From assembly GCF_932526225.1 (NCBI RefSeq), contig NC_064037.1:2633203-2697202 (forward strand): DNA of 64,000 nt, written 5' to 3'. This DNA comes from Nematostella vectensis. Taxonomy: Eukaryota > Cnidaria > Anthozoa > Actiniaria > Edwardsiidae. Under the pieces are notes generated by a model. The model was not told where the DNA came from, did not search any database, and saw only the letters and a list, made by a program, of their open reading frames with translations. This document shows, piece by piece, positions 1 to 37,880 of the stretch (within the stretch, counting starts at the first letter, position 1; each line of letters begins with the position of its first letter). The translations under genes and the position numbers were made by a program.

Positions 1-1143
1 ACCTCTTTTCATTTCCACTGTTCCATAAGAATACTTGGGTGTGGCTGGAGGAATGGGAATGTCAGGAAGTGATGCATGTTTTCCAACCACCTCCCTTATG
101 GCAAAGTACTTCTCTGTGGGGTCTCCAGCCTCCGTCAGTGGTGCATCATAATCATAACTTGTTGGAACAGGCTGAAAGCTACTAGCACCAGCATTAGCAT
201 TTGCACCATTCCAAAATCCAAAATTGGTACCTCCTTCAAACATATAGAGATTCACAGATGCATTCAAAGCCAGGATTTTGTCAAGGTACTGAGACACAGA
301 TTCTGAAGTCTTTGTTTGATGCTGTTCACCCCAGTGGTCTAGCCAGCCAGTGTAATACTCTGAATTAACGAATGGGCCCTTAGGCTGAAACTGCCGCTGT
401 ATGTTAAATGCTGCGGCTGGGTCAATACCTGGACCAAAGTCTATAGTAGTAAAAAGGGACAGCAGAGTTCCACATTTGAGATTATATGGGATCGGAGGGT
501 CAGTTGTGAATAGGATTACATTACTCCCCAAGTGCTGTCTGAATGTGATTTCTAAATGGTTCATATATTCGTGATCACATGTATAGTAATTACCATACTC
601 GTTTTCAACCTGGACCATAATAACTGGGCCACCGTGTTCATACAAATAAGCCTTCAGTTTCGGCAATAGCACCCCCATCCATGAATCCACAGCTGACATA
701 TAAGCTTGGTCCTTGGACGATCTTAGAGTGATTGAAGAGTTTTTCAAAAGCCAGGCTGGTAGGCCTCCAAAGTCCCATTCCGCGCAAATATAGGGCCCAG
801 CTCGGACAATCGCCACCAAGTCCAGACTGTGAGCTAACTCTAAAAAAGAGAGCAGATCTGCACCACCATCGAAGTTGTATTTTCCCGGTGTTGGCTCGTG
901 CAAATTCCAAGGCACATAGGTTTGGATTGCGTTCATTCCTGCAGCCTTCATTTTCAAAAGTCTGTCTTTCCAGAAGAACTGTGGCACCCGAAAATAGTGA
1001 ATTCCTCCAGAAATGTAGCGAAACGGTTGACCATCCTTCAAGAACCTATTGTTGTCAAAGTCGATGGTGAATGATTTCGCAGCGATTGGGTTTATGTACG
1101 AGAATACGATGGAAACTGCGAGCAAAAGGTAGGAAACAGCCAT
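1..1143 (-). CDS. Beta-galactosidase, glycoside hydrolase family 35 (N-terminal part, runs off the window)
   Basis: Hydrolyses terminal beta-galactose from glycans and glycolipids, normally in the lysosome or secreted. The frame is open from the ATG at 1143 to the window edge (381 codons, no intron seen). The N-terminus is a hydrophobic signal peptide of about 22 residues. Family motifs follow in order: GGIHYFRVP, an [14 protein letters not shown] stretch, [18 protein letters not shown], then VENEYG with the acid/base Glu near residue 182 and [13 protein letters not shown] with the nucleophile Glu near residue 262. Human GLB1 has these at E188 and E268, so spacing is conserved. The C-terminal jelly-roll domains lie outside the window. 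It could be GLB1 or a GLB1-like paralogue, so no symbol is given. Overlapping ORFs in this stretch are shadows. Confidence 0.95.
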   Translation of the reverse strand, partial: MAVSYLLLAVSIVFSYINPIAAKSFTIDFDNNRFLKDGQPFRYISGGIHYFRVPQFFWKDRLLKMKAAGMNAIQTYVPWNLHEPTPGKYNFDGGADLLSFLELAHSLDLVAIVRAGPYICAEWDFGGLPAWLLKNSSITLRSSKDQAYMSAVDSWMGVLLPKLKAYLYEHGGPVIMVQVENEYGNYYTCDHEYMNHLEITFRQHLGSNVILFTTDPPIPYNLKCGTLLSLFTTIDFGPGIDPAAAFNIQRQFQPKGPFVNSEYYTGWLDHWGEQHQTKTSESVSQYLDKILALNASVNLYMFEGGTNFGFWNGANANAGASSFQPVPTSYDYDAPLTEAGDPTEKYFAIREVVGKHASLPDIPIPPATPKYSYGTVEMKRG

Positions 1144-4100
1144 GTTTGTCGCAGTATCTACACACCACAGGGAAACCGTGTCACATGACTGTCACGAGTA
1201 CGGCTCGGTTCCATTACCCATGAGATAAGTGGCGCACAGGGGGCAGGAGGAAGAAGGGGGGGAGGGGGAGGGTGCATACTCTTGATCTTTCTCAATACAC
1301 TCAACTCAATAGACTTCTCTCAAGTCTTATCTTTTTAAGATGAAAACACCACATGAAGGAAAACAAAAGTTCAGTTTAAGCGCGCCGGGTTCCATCATCG
1401 AGAATTCGAGTTAATGTGGGGAGAAACAATTCAAAGAAATTATTAAAATGCCGAGTTATTACCGCCCAGCTCTCTTTTTTTACTTAGTATTCACAAAGAT
1501 TGGAATTGTTAGTTTTACACGACTCGGCAGAAATGTCCGTCCCAATCAACATCCACTATAATATCGCATCACTAATTTTCGAATTTCATCTCATAAACGT
1601 ATCCTCATTTCCTATTCGATTTTAATCTAAATGATTTACAATTAAGAGAAAAATTTTAAAACAACTGTAGAGAAATAAAACAGACGTTTTTTTATAGTTC
1701 CACCCGTAATTGATATTTAATATTTAAGAAGAGCAAACAACCAGTAAGCCCTAAACCATGATAAACAGACGTTGTCATGACATCAAGTGCGCCGAGCGGA
1801 AGGTCAATAGGCATGCTGAGTGCTATCGGAAGATTGCCTCACGTCTGATGTGAATCACTCTTTTTTCGGCCTTTTCTACTGACCTGCCATGAAAACGGTT
1901 TCTACGAGCGCTTGCTTAGCTCTTTTGGCAAGAGTCAATGGTTGGCAACAAGTGGAACTTCAGAAGCCGTTACAAAGTAGTATCTGGTATGTGTGTCCGT
2001 TAATTTTATAAGAATTTCTAAGTCAGAATATTTATGCGGTTTTTTTAGACTTTGCTTATTAGCAAAATCACTTTTAGCAAAATCATCAATGAATTAGTGT
2101 AGCAACTTAATGCTTAGTCATGTCCGGCTCGTTAGTCTACCATTACATTTATCAGGCATTTTCAGATTATCCTGGTGCGAAAATCCATTTGTAGACACCT
2201 TTTTTATTTCCTTAAAAAGATAATAAAACCATATATCTTTAAAACAAGAATACACTGTTTTGAATAATTTTATCTAGAATAATGTCTGCACCGATAAAAC
2301 CGTCTAGGCTAAGTTTTTTGTGTAAAAAGAACGTATTTTTATTTTTAGTAGGCTTGAGATTAGAGCTAGCTTAAAAAATGATCATGCTAACCCTAGATAA
2401 ATGTACATCATTATAATATATAAAGAATAACAGAAAAATAGGTTTTATTAGATAGTCAATCAGCTAGAGGTAGGAAAAAAATATCGGCGGTCATATGTGT
2501 GTTTTGTGGGTTTTGTTGCAAACGGTCGTTCCCCTGAAAATCGATGCATCGTTGTGTTCACTGCTTCCATAAACATGAAAAAAGGCTGAGATAGAGCCAG
2601 AACTTTGGAATTTTGAGCCTAGAAAAGTTATCTTTATCATAATCGTTTTTAACATAATCTGTTAATGTGTGAATAATTGCTGAGAAGTTAGAAACTGCGA
2701 TATTTCAGTGGCCATAGAAGACGACATGGAATCATGTGATTTATCCTGGACGCATACTTAGAGTTGAATATTTCAGGTCTAAAACTAGCCGAGTTTTATA
2801 GGAATTATTGGAACGACGACATTTAAGAAACGTGACCCGACAGCGCTGCAGACCAGAAAATTGCTCTACTTAGGTTTTAGCGTATCACTACTCAGCTATT
2901 TGCAATTTGGCCAAAAAGAGGGTCATTGCTTATTAGAAATATTCAAATACTATGATTTTTCCATACGATAGCTATGACCGCGCAACCCCCTTCAGCAAAT
3001 CCTGGGTAGGCGCCTGTACTTGCCAACTAGTGCTACCAAACAAGCTGTTGTAAACCAGCAACAGGGGAAGGGTAAAGCAGACATTCATACTCGGGACCTT
3101 AGGGTATATTGGTGACTAATCAGCTAATATTAAAGTTTCCCGATCGTTTAACGATTTCTTTCTTCGCTTTCTAAGATGTCGTTAAATCAATAATTCTGAT
3201 ATAACGATATATCTCTCCTTTGAAATTTGATATATCGTTATATCGAGGTTCCAATGTAATTTGTTGTAACTTATGTGAACTCACCTTGTAGTATAAGCGT
3301 GACTCTTTTTCAAGTGCCCGTTTACTCTCGTATTCTCCAGCAGTCGTTACAGATATTGGTTCTCAATTTTAGGGCATCACATATAATATTTGCGCGGCGA
3401 CAAGTTCGATATAGTTTTTCAAAGTTATAAATTCAACATGATAAGCGAATTGGTTATGAATTTTTTGGACTAGGTTATAATTTCCCATTGGCTTTCATAC
3501 ATTTTGATGGGCGAGGGAAAATTTTGCTGCGCGCGGCAGACCTGTGTTTTCGAACTGCACTTTTTGACCATTGAATTCCACAAAAATCACACCGGAGTAA
3601 AGTGTATATTATTTTCAGAAGGCTCGTGATGGAAATCTTAACAGTAAATATTAATTTTAAGTAGAAAATAGAAAAATTGTGCAAATTTTTTGGCGAACGA
3701 ATGCCAGTAATAAAATATTGGCTTGTTATGTATGATGGTTTTGTGTGGTTCTTTACGGGGTAGGGTTTTGAAGTGGCACTTTGTGGGGCCAAAATGGTTC
3801 TTTTACGGAGTGCCGTTTTCGATAGAGCCGTTTTTTATGATGGCCGATTCAGCACTTTTAAAACCTAATACAGCCCATCAATTTCCCAATACAGCCCTGC
3901 TATAGTCCAACTCAGCCCAAAACAGGGGCCGTTTTAGCCCCTAAAATAGGTGCCATAATGGTACCGAAAGATCGAGCTGAAACGGCCCCCTAAAACAGCA
4001 CCAATTTCAACCCATCGGAACGGCTTCTTTTTGGGGGCCGTTTTGGCTCTTTTCATTTAACAGTGTAAAGACAATATACAGAGTAAAGATACATTTTCGC

Positions 4101-6688
4101 CCCCTGTCTCCCGTGTACATTACAACCATCATTTCTATGGTGACAGAAGTGGGATCTTAACCCGTGCGGCCGCATCAGGAGTGATTTATAAAGGTCCACT
4201 TATCTCATTTTTCTATCTCGGTGCATGATTATCTCGTGAAAATATCACGTCGTCATGTTTTCCGAATTTGGTTGTTTGGCAACTTTTGTTTTCAGATTTA
4301 GCACAGTAATCAATCTTTTTATTTAAAAACATTCTGTGTCGGCGCTGGAGCAGAATTGAAAACTAGCAGCGGTATATGCCGCAAATTCATTAACTGGGAT
4401 TGTTACAGGATACAATCATTGAGCTTTTCAATATATTGAATAAAATTGTAATGGAAATTTACTAAAGAATGGGATTGGCTGGTGAGGTAAGCACATATAC
4501 ATAAGAATGTCAGAGTCTGAAACAGAACCTTATGATCACGTTTAAGAGTTTTGCACGTACTCTGTTTTCTTAAATGACGGCCTTTTATTCTCTATTTTTT
4601 TCCTCGCATGCTAAGGAAATGTTTTTCTCATTTAAATATCCCTTTTGTATATGTGGCTTTCGCATGTTGTATTAATGTCCTAATGGGAAATAAACAAGTG
4701 CGTAAGTACTTTTGGATTTATTACAATCAAGAGACGGATCAAAAGACATCATTGTTTGCAAAACGGTAATGTTCCCTTGGTCTAATATTACTTACCCACG
4801 ATAATATATATAACATTCGGTGTGTATGTACATTAACAGACTTATTGATAATATCATCCAGAAGGAAGTATTAGAAAGCGAGAGAGTAACCTCTATATTT
4901 TACTCTACGCCTCCTCAATTTTGTCTACATAATATCATGATTTTTCCGGACAGAAAATTACGCCTCGGGGATGCTCAATAAAATTCACTCTTGCATTCGC
5001 GGTACACTCCGTAAAAACTAATCATTTGCTATCGAATGGTGTACTGAGATGCACTAGCATTAGGCTTCACTGTTAAGCAATTAAGTTCAGTTTATTTGTT
5101 TACGGGGAACCCACGCTAAAGAGGTACATTTGTCCGATTTCACACGTTAAGACTATTCAATTTCCCAGGTTTGTGGAAACCAGGAGGTTGAAAGGATGGT
5201 GCAATTGCTGTTGGAAAGAATGGTGCATATTAGCTGTAAGCACGAAATCAGCTTATGCATATCAAGTTTATGAATGATTGCGGTGAGAAATACATACACG
5301 CATCAACAACAATGATTAAAGATCTGCGTAAAAACAAGTTGCGTGCATTCTAAAACCACGGCATTTCACAGATATACCTTTGGGCATTTGAGGTAAGTTA
5401 GGAATAGCTTTTCAATTGAAAACAAATCCTTCACGAGTAGAAGTACACAATGCCATGTCTTTTTTCAATATAAGATGAAAATGGCCATTTGTAACTTGAA
5501 TACACGAAACACGCGTTTGTGCAATAACCATCTCAGTCTAAAGCCTTCATTTAAGACAATAACCAACTCAGACTAAAGCCTTCATTTAAGACCAATGTAA
5601 GACTTCCCCGCATTTAAAGCGTTGAGAAGAACGTCTTCGTTCAGTATTTTATCTTTATTCAAGGTATCAGCCCCGCTCGCTGATCATTTGTGCTCCATTT
5701 GTACTCATGGACTAGTTCAATCCTGGTATTATCATATGATAGGGTCATGCTAAGGATGGGCGTCGATATTAAATCCTTTCCAGTCGAATAAGCCATGCTT
5801 TTACTAAACACCAAGATTTGCAAAACGAAATTAAAAGTGATTTCAAAGAAAATTTGTGTATTCAGGCGCGGCGTCATAGTTTTCCTTTAACATGTCTATG
5901 ATTTGCGGTTCTTTAATAATAAAGGTAGCCTTTGCTTGGCGTTCAAGGGATGAGGGGTAGGTGGGGGTGCTCGATCATACCTAGCCACTTGTCAAATATA
6001 TAGGATTTAGAATCTTTCAGACATATAACATTTCTGCGCTAAGACCGACGCACGTGTACACGATGCGCGTTTTTCTGCGATCCACGTTTTTCTTTGTTAT
6101 ATTTTATTCTTTCCATACACAATGTATATAGGAAAAGGCGTAGGAAATAAAAGAAGGTATTAGAGATAATAAGAAATGTTTTCATAAGAAGAAAGCATAG
6201 AAAAATAAATCAAGATTACAAACATCCGCACATCCCTAAGAAATTTCCACACTTTCCACGCCTGTTTTGGATTTCCCGAAATTACAAACTCTCTAATTAC
6301 ATATTGCACATCTAACCTTTGAAGCTAAAGCAAAAGCCCGTTTGAGCTATCGCAACGACTCATTTCGTGTGTTCCTGTTTCTACTACTGGGGGGGAGGTG
6401 ATATTAAAATCGTTTACAAAATGCAAACACTTTCTCTTATTATTGCACTGACTTATGGATTCATATATAAAAAATCATCCACAGCTTACCCCTAAAACAA
6501 TACCAATATCACATCAAAAACATTCCCCTGACACCCCCTCCCAAACAAAAAATTCCATTTTCTTCCTTGGAGGGGGGAGGGGGGGGGGGGCGTAGGATCA
6601 TTTCTAGAATCACTGTCTGTGAAATATGAATGTGTTTATATTAGCTAGGTTATCCGAGGCCTGATCGATTATTTCTCCTAACAGAAAC
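1144..6688. other. AT-rich intergenic region, no gene recognised
   Basis: No ORF here has recognisable domains or exon structure. A G-rich stretch lies at 1238-1275 just upstream of the beta-galactosidase start. A segment around 2930-3020 resembles one at about 34440-34520 and is probably a shared interspersed repeat. ORFs at 3475-3792, 3723-3905 and 5659-5877 look like chance. Confidence 0.5.
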
Positions 6689-7750
6689 ATGTGCGATTAC
6701 GAATTCATTGAAGAGAGGTCACAAGAAGACATCCTCAACTTGACACAGCTGAACTGCACAAATATCGAAACATTTGAGTCGTTTGAAACGCGATGGATCG
6801 ATTATGTCATTGTTTTCTTATCCGCCCTCGTCGTGGTTGTTGGCGTTCCTGGTAACGTGCTTGTCATTACAGTGGTTCGCACCAATCGTGTCATGCGCAC
6901 AACCACCAACTACCTCCTTGTCAATCTCGCGTGTTCTGATTTGCTGAGTCTTGCGTTCGGGCCATGCTTCTTTAACCTGCACATTGTTCACCCGAAGACA
7001 AAACTCACGGCGGACTACCTGTGTAAGTTCATCACAGGAAGTGCTACCACCGTTGTTGCAATGACAGTGTCTGCCATTACGCTGACGGTAATCGCGGTCG
7101 AGAGATTCAAGGCTTTGGTTTTACCGTTCCAAGAAAAGCTCAAGCTGACAGAGGCCAGAATCCCCTATGTGGTAATTTTTGTGTGGATTTTCGGCCTAGG
7201 ATTTTCTCTGTCTTCCTACATCAATATAGAGTTTGACAGCAAGCGAGAACTTTGTTTTGACTTTTCAGGCAAGTTTCACATTATACGAACCGTCATGGTA
7301 TCTATACTCCCTGCCGTTATTATTGCCTTTTGCTATTTGGGTATCGTGCGTGGTTTGTACTGGACTAGAACCATCTACACCGAACGCCAGGGGATTCAGT
7401 CTGATATCATAAGCAAAAGGAAGCTTTGCAAGTTACTAGTTACCGTAACTGTTGTCTTCTTCCTTTGTCATTTGCCACGCGCGCTCTTCGAAATATATCT
7501 GTCTGTGATAACTGGGTACACGGATGCGCAGAAAAAACGACTCGACATTGCCGTAGAGATCGGGGACTTTCTGCTGTTCACGAATGCGGCCCTTAACCCT
7601 CTTATTTATGCATTCAACAGCTCGAATTATAGACGAAGTTTTAGTAGATTGTGCCGCTGTGGACGCAACAGAATTACAATAGAGCCAAGGCGTGTCAATA
7701 TTGAGCAGGGCGTTTCGGAACGAAATGTAGTGAGATCCTTTGAATCGTAG
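6689..7750 (+). CDS. Class A (rhodopsin-family) G-protein-coupled receptor, intronless
   Basis: A complete 353-aa seven-helix receptor, probably for a peptide or amine. TM1 has the GN motif (Asn56), TM2 has LACSD (Asp84), Cys112 at the start of TM3 can pair with Cys189 in the second extracellular loop. TM3 ends in ERF (138-140) instead of DRY, TM6 has FFLCHLP instead of CWxP, and TM7 has a full NPLIY (303-307) followed by a Cys-containing helix 8. N-glycosylation sequons at Asn17 and Asn22 fit an extracellular N-terminus. The ATG at 6689 gives a normal-length N-tail. It stands alone, with no intron. Ligand unknown; the neuropeptide-type guess rests only on overall motif style. Confidence 0.92.
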   Translation: MCDYEFIEERSQEDILNLTQLNCTNIETFESFETRWIDYVIVFLSALVVVVGVPGNVLVITVVRTNRVMRTTTNYLLVNLACSDLLSLAFGPCFFNLHIVHPKTKLTADYLCKFITGSATTVVAMTVSAITLTVIAVERFKALVLPFQEKLKLTEARIPYVVIFVWIFGLGFSLSSYINIEFDSKRELCFDFSGKFHIIRTVMVSILPAVIIAFCYLGIVRGLYWTRTIYTERQGIQSDIISKRKLCKLLVTVTVVFFLCHLPRALFEIYLSVITGYTDAQKKRLDIAVEIGDFLLFTNAALNPLIYAFNSSNYRRSFSRLCRCGRNRITIEPRRVNIEQGVSERNVVRSFES

Positions 7751-7882
7751 CAAAGGCAGACCAGGAGTGTTAAATCTAGTATAACAGTATAGATAAACTC
7801 TTACTCTCCCTCCTTTGAGGTGCAACGATCACTCCAATTCTTAAATCTATTCCCCAAGATCCCTCACAAGAAAATAAAATAA

Positions 7883-7932
7883 TACAGTAGAACCCTGCGG
7901 AGAATTCGGGTAGTTAGCAGGGTTCTACTGTA
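7883..7932. repeat. Short perfect hairpin with a transposon-end-like arm
   Basis: A 50-bp inverted repeat with arms of about 15 bp (TACAGTAGAACCCTG and its complement) around a short loop. The CAGTAGAACC-type arm resembles the ends of pogo/Tigger-like DNA transposons, so this may be a minimal MITE or solo ends. The GH63-gene array near 53128 also begins with a related CAGTGGAACC motif. Confidence 0.55.
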
Positions 7933-10476
7933 ACGCCTTTAAAAGATGCAACTGATTTCGAATGCTTACTTTTTTGTACCGCACTTGTACTCAGAACAAG
8001 GTACGAGAACGAGGCCGTCCCCTTCTGTTTCGCCCCCTACCTCTCGGCGTTGTTCTGCCTTGTTTTTGCGCTTCGTTACACTGAATTCGACGCCCTAGGT
8101 TCCCGAGGATGACTTTTCTCTTTCTTCCCTTCTTTTCCGCTTTTCCCCCCAGTAATGTCATATAACCCAAATCTATTGCCTCGTTCCCAGCTTCCCAGGC
8201 GTCTCTATGCTACACGGCCAGCCTCTGTGTCACAGAAGCATGAGTATAATTAGTCTATTAATTATGGACGCGAAGCAAAGACAGATCGCAATGTTCCAGA
8301 TGTTTTGAACCTGTTTTATTCATGCAAAATGTTGTGACTCATTTACAAATTCCAAAAAGGTCTAGGCATTTTCTGCATCTTTTTCTGGGGGCCTGTTGGC
8401 GGCCTTTTTAGTCGCTTGATAAGCATGCTTTGGATAAAAAAAAGTCTATCTCAATCCTGAATTCTGATTGGCTGATCTACTAATGGTCTATTAGTGATAG
8501 ACGGTAATTAGCGAAATGCTTGAGAAAATCGCGGCTGAAACAGGTTTGCCAAAGTTAGCGACGACTTTTCAATGATAACTCTATCCCAGAAAAAGCAAAG
8601 AAGGCATCCAAATATGGAATAAGGACGGTAAGGAAAAGGTCATTCTTTATCGGCGGCGGGGTGACCCTCCCCAAAAAAGACAACCAAAAATTTAGGCCCT
8701 CCCAAGAGAAAAAAAGCTAAAAAAGTGTATTGGTTAGTTTATTGAAATTTTACTCTAGTTGTTAGATGCTTTACATATGGCGGGTTCTTCCATATAACCA
8801 TATGAGTGCAGAGCCCACAAATAAAATAAAGACCCACAATTGTAATAAGAAGTTAGTTTCCCAAAAATGAAGTAAACCAACAATTATAATAACGAGTAAC
8901 CTGTGCAGTACAAACAAAGAAAGGTGAATTGGGCACTTTGCCAAGAAAAAAAATACATACTTTAGAATTTGTTAACCGAGATATGACCTGAATGTCACTG
9001 TTTTAAATTCAAATTGTGGGGAGACAAGACAGATACCGCCCCCTCCCCCCCCCCCCCCCCATGCCAATTTGTTGTGTGTGAGGGAGGGCACTGACTTGGG
9101 CACGCCCCTGAAGGGGCGGCGGAAGCTGCCTAAAACACCACCAAGTCAGGAGGTGTTGTTTCGAGTGCATTTTTCATGGTGTAAAGACTATTGTCTAGGG
9201 GGTCTGGGGGCATGCTACTCCGTGAAAATTTTGCCATTTGAAAATAAATAAAATGACCATCATTGTTAAAACCTAAAACCTCAAAAATAGCGTCATTAGT
9301 TCCTTCCCAACTGAAATCATTTTTACATATCTTTTCAAACCACCAATCTGAAAAGTTAGTAGGGGGGTACTTTGACATGAATTCGAAATTCGCAAATTCA
9401 GTGATTGAATTTAATAAAACCAAAACTGCAAAAGATAAAAAAGCAGAAGCCACACTTTAGAGGAGAATGGTTTTCAATGCCAGCGAAATGCAAGTCATGA
9501 ACGTGCAAGCAAAAGGCGGCATCGCATTAGTTTATCTATTTTGTAGGGGGTCTGGGATTCTCCCCAGAAAAAAAAAATGAAATTTCAGACTTTTACGAGG
9601 CTCGGAAATCGATCGGAATACCTGTTCAAAAAATAAGGTCCTCCCCTTAAACCCTGTAACAAAATTCGCTCGACGCTCAAAAAATTGCAACCCTCTCCCC
9701 CAAATATAGCAGCCCTCCCCCCCCCGTTAAATAATGACCCTTCCCTAAGAAAACAAATGAAAGCGATTAATTAATGTAACATTTTCAAGTTTTTTAACCT
9801 TCAGCGGGAAAACACCGAGAAATATGTAGTATTTTCATGGTGTTTATTTTTACAATAAGTTTCCATTTTGCAGAATGGAAGCCAAACAGAATTTTAGTAT
9901 CTTTTATTGAATAAGAAAAGAAATGACTAAAGAGGAGCTGAATTGCTGTCTCCAAGTATTTCACTTCGGCTCGACAAAAGGAAGGCACCGAAATCAAAAT
10001 ACGCCCCTATGCGATCAATACGAGCGGCCATAGTTTGCCTTAGTTTCGCTCCTCCAGCGAGCTCTGTCCCCACGCGCTTAAGACCTTTCAAAGCCGCGCT
10101 GTGTAACCTCCCTCGCCTTGGAAAATAAGTAACTCGACCACATCGCATTAAACATTACTTTGGAGTAAAACTTTCCTATAGCCCGTGCTCTAACTGGGAG
10201 TCACCATCAAGCTCTCGACCTATTTATCACGAATATGAAAACCGTATAGCGTATAGCAAATCGGATTGATTTTATCTCCGAAATATGTTCAAATTTCGCC
10301 CGAAAGTAGGGTCGTCCTCTGGATCCGCGTTATTGCTTTTGATTATTTCTCCGGGATAACGGTTACCTTTCCCTCCAAATTTGTTTTTGGTACGACAGCT
10401 CGAGACATAGAGTTACAACTACCTTATTTTAGATAATTTCTTGTAATTAGATTAGAGGTGTACTATGTTGTGTCAA

Positions 10477-10748
10477 AATTTGTAGAACAACATCTAGAAT
10501 ATCTAGAATAGCCTTGCCGATATCCTAACCTCTGATAAGCTTGATGATATATAAAGAGAGAAGAATGGACCATACATTGGACCATACATTACCTTGCTTC
10601 TTTCTATTTACAAATTTGTAGAACAACATCTAGAATATCTAGAATAGCCTTGCCGATATCCTAACCTCTGATAAGCTTGATGATATATAAGGAGAGAAGA
10701 ATGGACCATACATTGGACCATACATTACCTTGCTTCTTTCTATTTACA
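10477..10748. repeat. Two-copy tandem duplication, 136-bp unit
   Basis: The segment starting TGTAGAACAACATCTAGAAT at 10481 recurs at 10617, followed by nearly identical sequence including a repeated GGACCATACATT motif. Each copy is about 136 bp. The near-identity implies a recent duplication. Confidence 0.85.
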
Positions 10749-11202
10749 AATTTCTTCGCAGTGCCCTTGTACGAATTGTGTCGCTCACGTTTTAGCTTTT
10801 TGCAGTCGCGTAGACAGCGAAGAGTGCAGGGGAATCGGCGTGGCCCCTCAAGCTGCACTGAGGATAAAGTTCTGACCAGTTTTCTGGTGTTTCTCCTGCT
10901 GATACTAAAATGACTGTGAAACGTATTGACCAGGGCGAGACGACGCTTAACTTCTGTACTCACAAGACTTGGCCTTCCCAATGACGTGTGCCCAGTGTAA
11001 ACGTGACCCTACTTGATGAGGCAAATTGCTATTCGCTTGCAAAGCTCTGTAAGACCCACTAGCTCAAGTTTATCTGAGCTTATGTTTTTGTGAGTAGAGC
11101 AATATAATAGAGCCTGCTATGAATAAGAGCATGCAAGATTTAAAGTTCACGGTAACTTGACTTCGTCAGTCGTTCAGATGCAATACAGCCAATTTTTTTA
11201 CC

Positions 11203-35662
<24,460 letters not shown>

Positions 35663-37703
35663 CCCAATTTGTAATGAAAAAATCGCGTCTTAATCACGTC
35701 ACATCGTAAGACGGGGAGAATGTGCGCCGCAACTGGTCTTCTTCAAGTTGACGATGCTCCTTACACAGCCAGATGCTCGAACTGTTACACGTTATGTGTT
35801 TACTGCATTAGAAAAGGGCGCTGCGTGAAATAAGACCATGTTTATCATGACAACAGAATGGGTCTCAACCAGAAGTCAATGGCAATAACATTCAACAAAA
35901 GGCAAACAACTTCTTTTATGCTTAATGATTACGGCTGGCTGGGGGGGCGCGAATTTCTCCCATTGAACACTCTGCCCACGCACCCCACTCAGAGAACCTT
36001 GATATTGTCGGGCAAGTAGGGAGTTCAAAATTGAATGGTTCGGCAGGCGTAGTTATGGGGGCGCACAGAGCACCAAAAGCCATGTTTTACCATAAAAAAA
36101 ACGCCAGATCTGATACGTTTTTGTGTGAAATCGAGGACTTGCCCCATCCGAAACGTTTGTCTAAGTTCCACTGTTTCGAGATGGATACATCATATTCATA
36201 TCATATATTCCCTTGTTTACGCACCTTGCCTTTGTCTTGATCACCTGATGCAAGGGGACTGTGTTCGAGTTTGCCACAAATGTAGACTTAACAGTTTTCC
36301 AATCATTTCCTATTAACCCAATAATCCATGGCTATTTTTCCGAGCAAAATCTACAAGAAACACACCGAAAACAGATATCTCTCCCCTTTTGAGTTTTTTT
36401 TTTAAATAAAAACACATCACATCACATCTTCAGCGAGCTATGCGTGGCGTAACCGTATAAGACGGGATAGGAACCTGGTTATTGCCTCCCTATTAACCCA
36501 ATTCAGACCGGGCTTATGTGGCTTCCTCTGACCTGGTTGGGGGGGGGGGGGGGGAACCAGCTATTATGACAAAATTTTCAAAGAATCATTATCTGACAAA
36601 GAGGAACAAATTCGAATTAAAAAAGCGACCGATATTCTCTGTGTGTATTTATGTATGTCTTTTTTTGATAATCTTGCAGTAGACATTATTAGTGACACTG
36701 TTTCTATGACAACAATATATGACAGCTGTGACGTCATTGACTGGCATGGTACCTTTAATATAGCATAAGTTTGCAACTGGACTCTTAATTAAAGTAATAA
36801 TTTAAATATCATTCCCAAAAATATTTTTTTACTGCTTTATATTTAAAATAGAGGAATATAAAAAGGATTTTGCCAAATTTAGATGTCAGTTAAAAAAACA
36901 GCGAATTTTAGATAATTTTGTGACATCAGCATCCGCCATCTCCGCCATTTTGGATCTGCCATCTTGGATTTAATGAAAGTTATTTATTTGAATCAATTAA
37001 AACTGGGTGGCAAAATCTGAAGCTTTTTGACAATATTTAATCTTCGTTTCAAGTTGTATTAATGATTTCAGATGGATATGAATGTTTTTGCTATTTCTAC
37101 AAGCACTATTTCGAGAAGGTAAAAAATTGACAAAAAAACACCACCCTTTTCCCTTCCCCTTCCACATCCCTAAAATAGGGATGTAAATTTTTATTGTGTT
37201 TTTTTCAAACTTTGGTATAAAACGTTTATATGACATGGATTTACGTTGAGCACGTCGTATTAATAGTTGATCTTAACGACTTAAAGCGTTTTGCCTAATT
37301 TTCATTAAACCTATGTCTTAAAACTTGGTTACTATGGTTACCAGGGTTCACATATCAAAATTTTGTTTACACCAAACTGATCCCAGATAAATTTTAGGAA
37401 AAGTCATCAAATTTCAATGCTCTAGCCCTACTAGTTCAAAAATTATTACAGATCAAAGGTGCTGGTGGCCTCAAAAGCCCCCCCCCCCCCCCCCTGTATG
37501 AATAGGGTTAATGCGAAGAGACCACAGGTTCCATTGTGTTATATAGTTCGCTAGATAGCGGTACTGGGGCCGAAATCTCCAGCCTAACAGTAAAGCTTTT
37601 TTTTTTCTCTTTATCTGTTCTGTAAGAGGTTTAATTTCAGCCTGGGCCCCATTTACCGCCTTTTTCTGTCCCCGCGCTACAACCCTTTGAAATGCAATGC
37701 AAC

Positions 37704-37880
37704 GAGTAATCCACAGTTCAGATTATGCACCGAGTAATCCACAGTTCAGATTATGCACCGGGTAATCCACAGTTCAGATTATGCACCGGGTAATCCACAG
37801 TTCAGATTATAATAGTTACTGCTGAGAACGCCTTTTTGAGGGCCATATAGTGCACCGAGTAAGCCACAGTTCAGATTATA
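37704..37880. repeat. 28-bp tandem repeat, 4-6 copies
   Basis: Unit CGAGTAATCCACAGTTCAGA plus TTATGCAC, the last copy separated by a short insert. Confidence 0.88.

Larger units (their letters stand above)
7751..11202. other. Intergenic, repeat-rich
   Basis: Contains a hairpin element (7883-7932), poly-C tracts near 9042-9060 and 9716-9725, and a 136-bp direct duplication (10477-10748). No gene is supported. The minus ORF 9130-9453 has a hydrophobic start but no recognisable domain. Confidence 0.5.

Noticed and set aside
638-1070. ORFs 638-910 (-) and 732-1070 (+)
   Set aside because: Shadow frames of the beta-galactosidase coding sequence, which is open in its own frame with all family motifs.
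9130-9453. 107-aa minus ORF with a hydrophobic N-terminus
   Set aside because: No domain, no splice partners and located in repeat-like DNA; a signal-peptide-like start alone is weak evidence.
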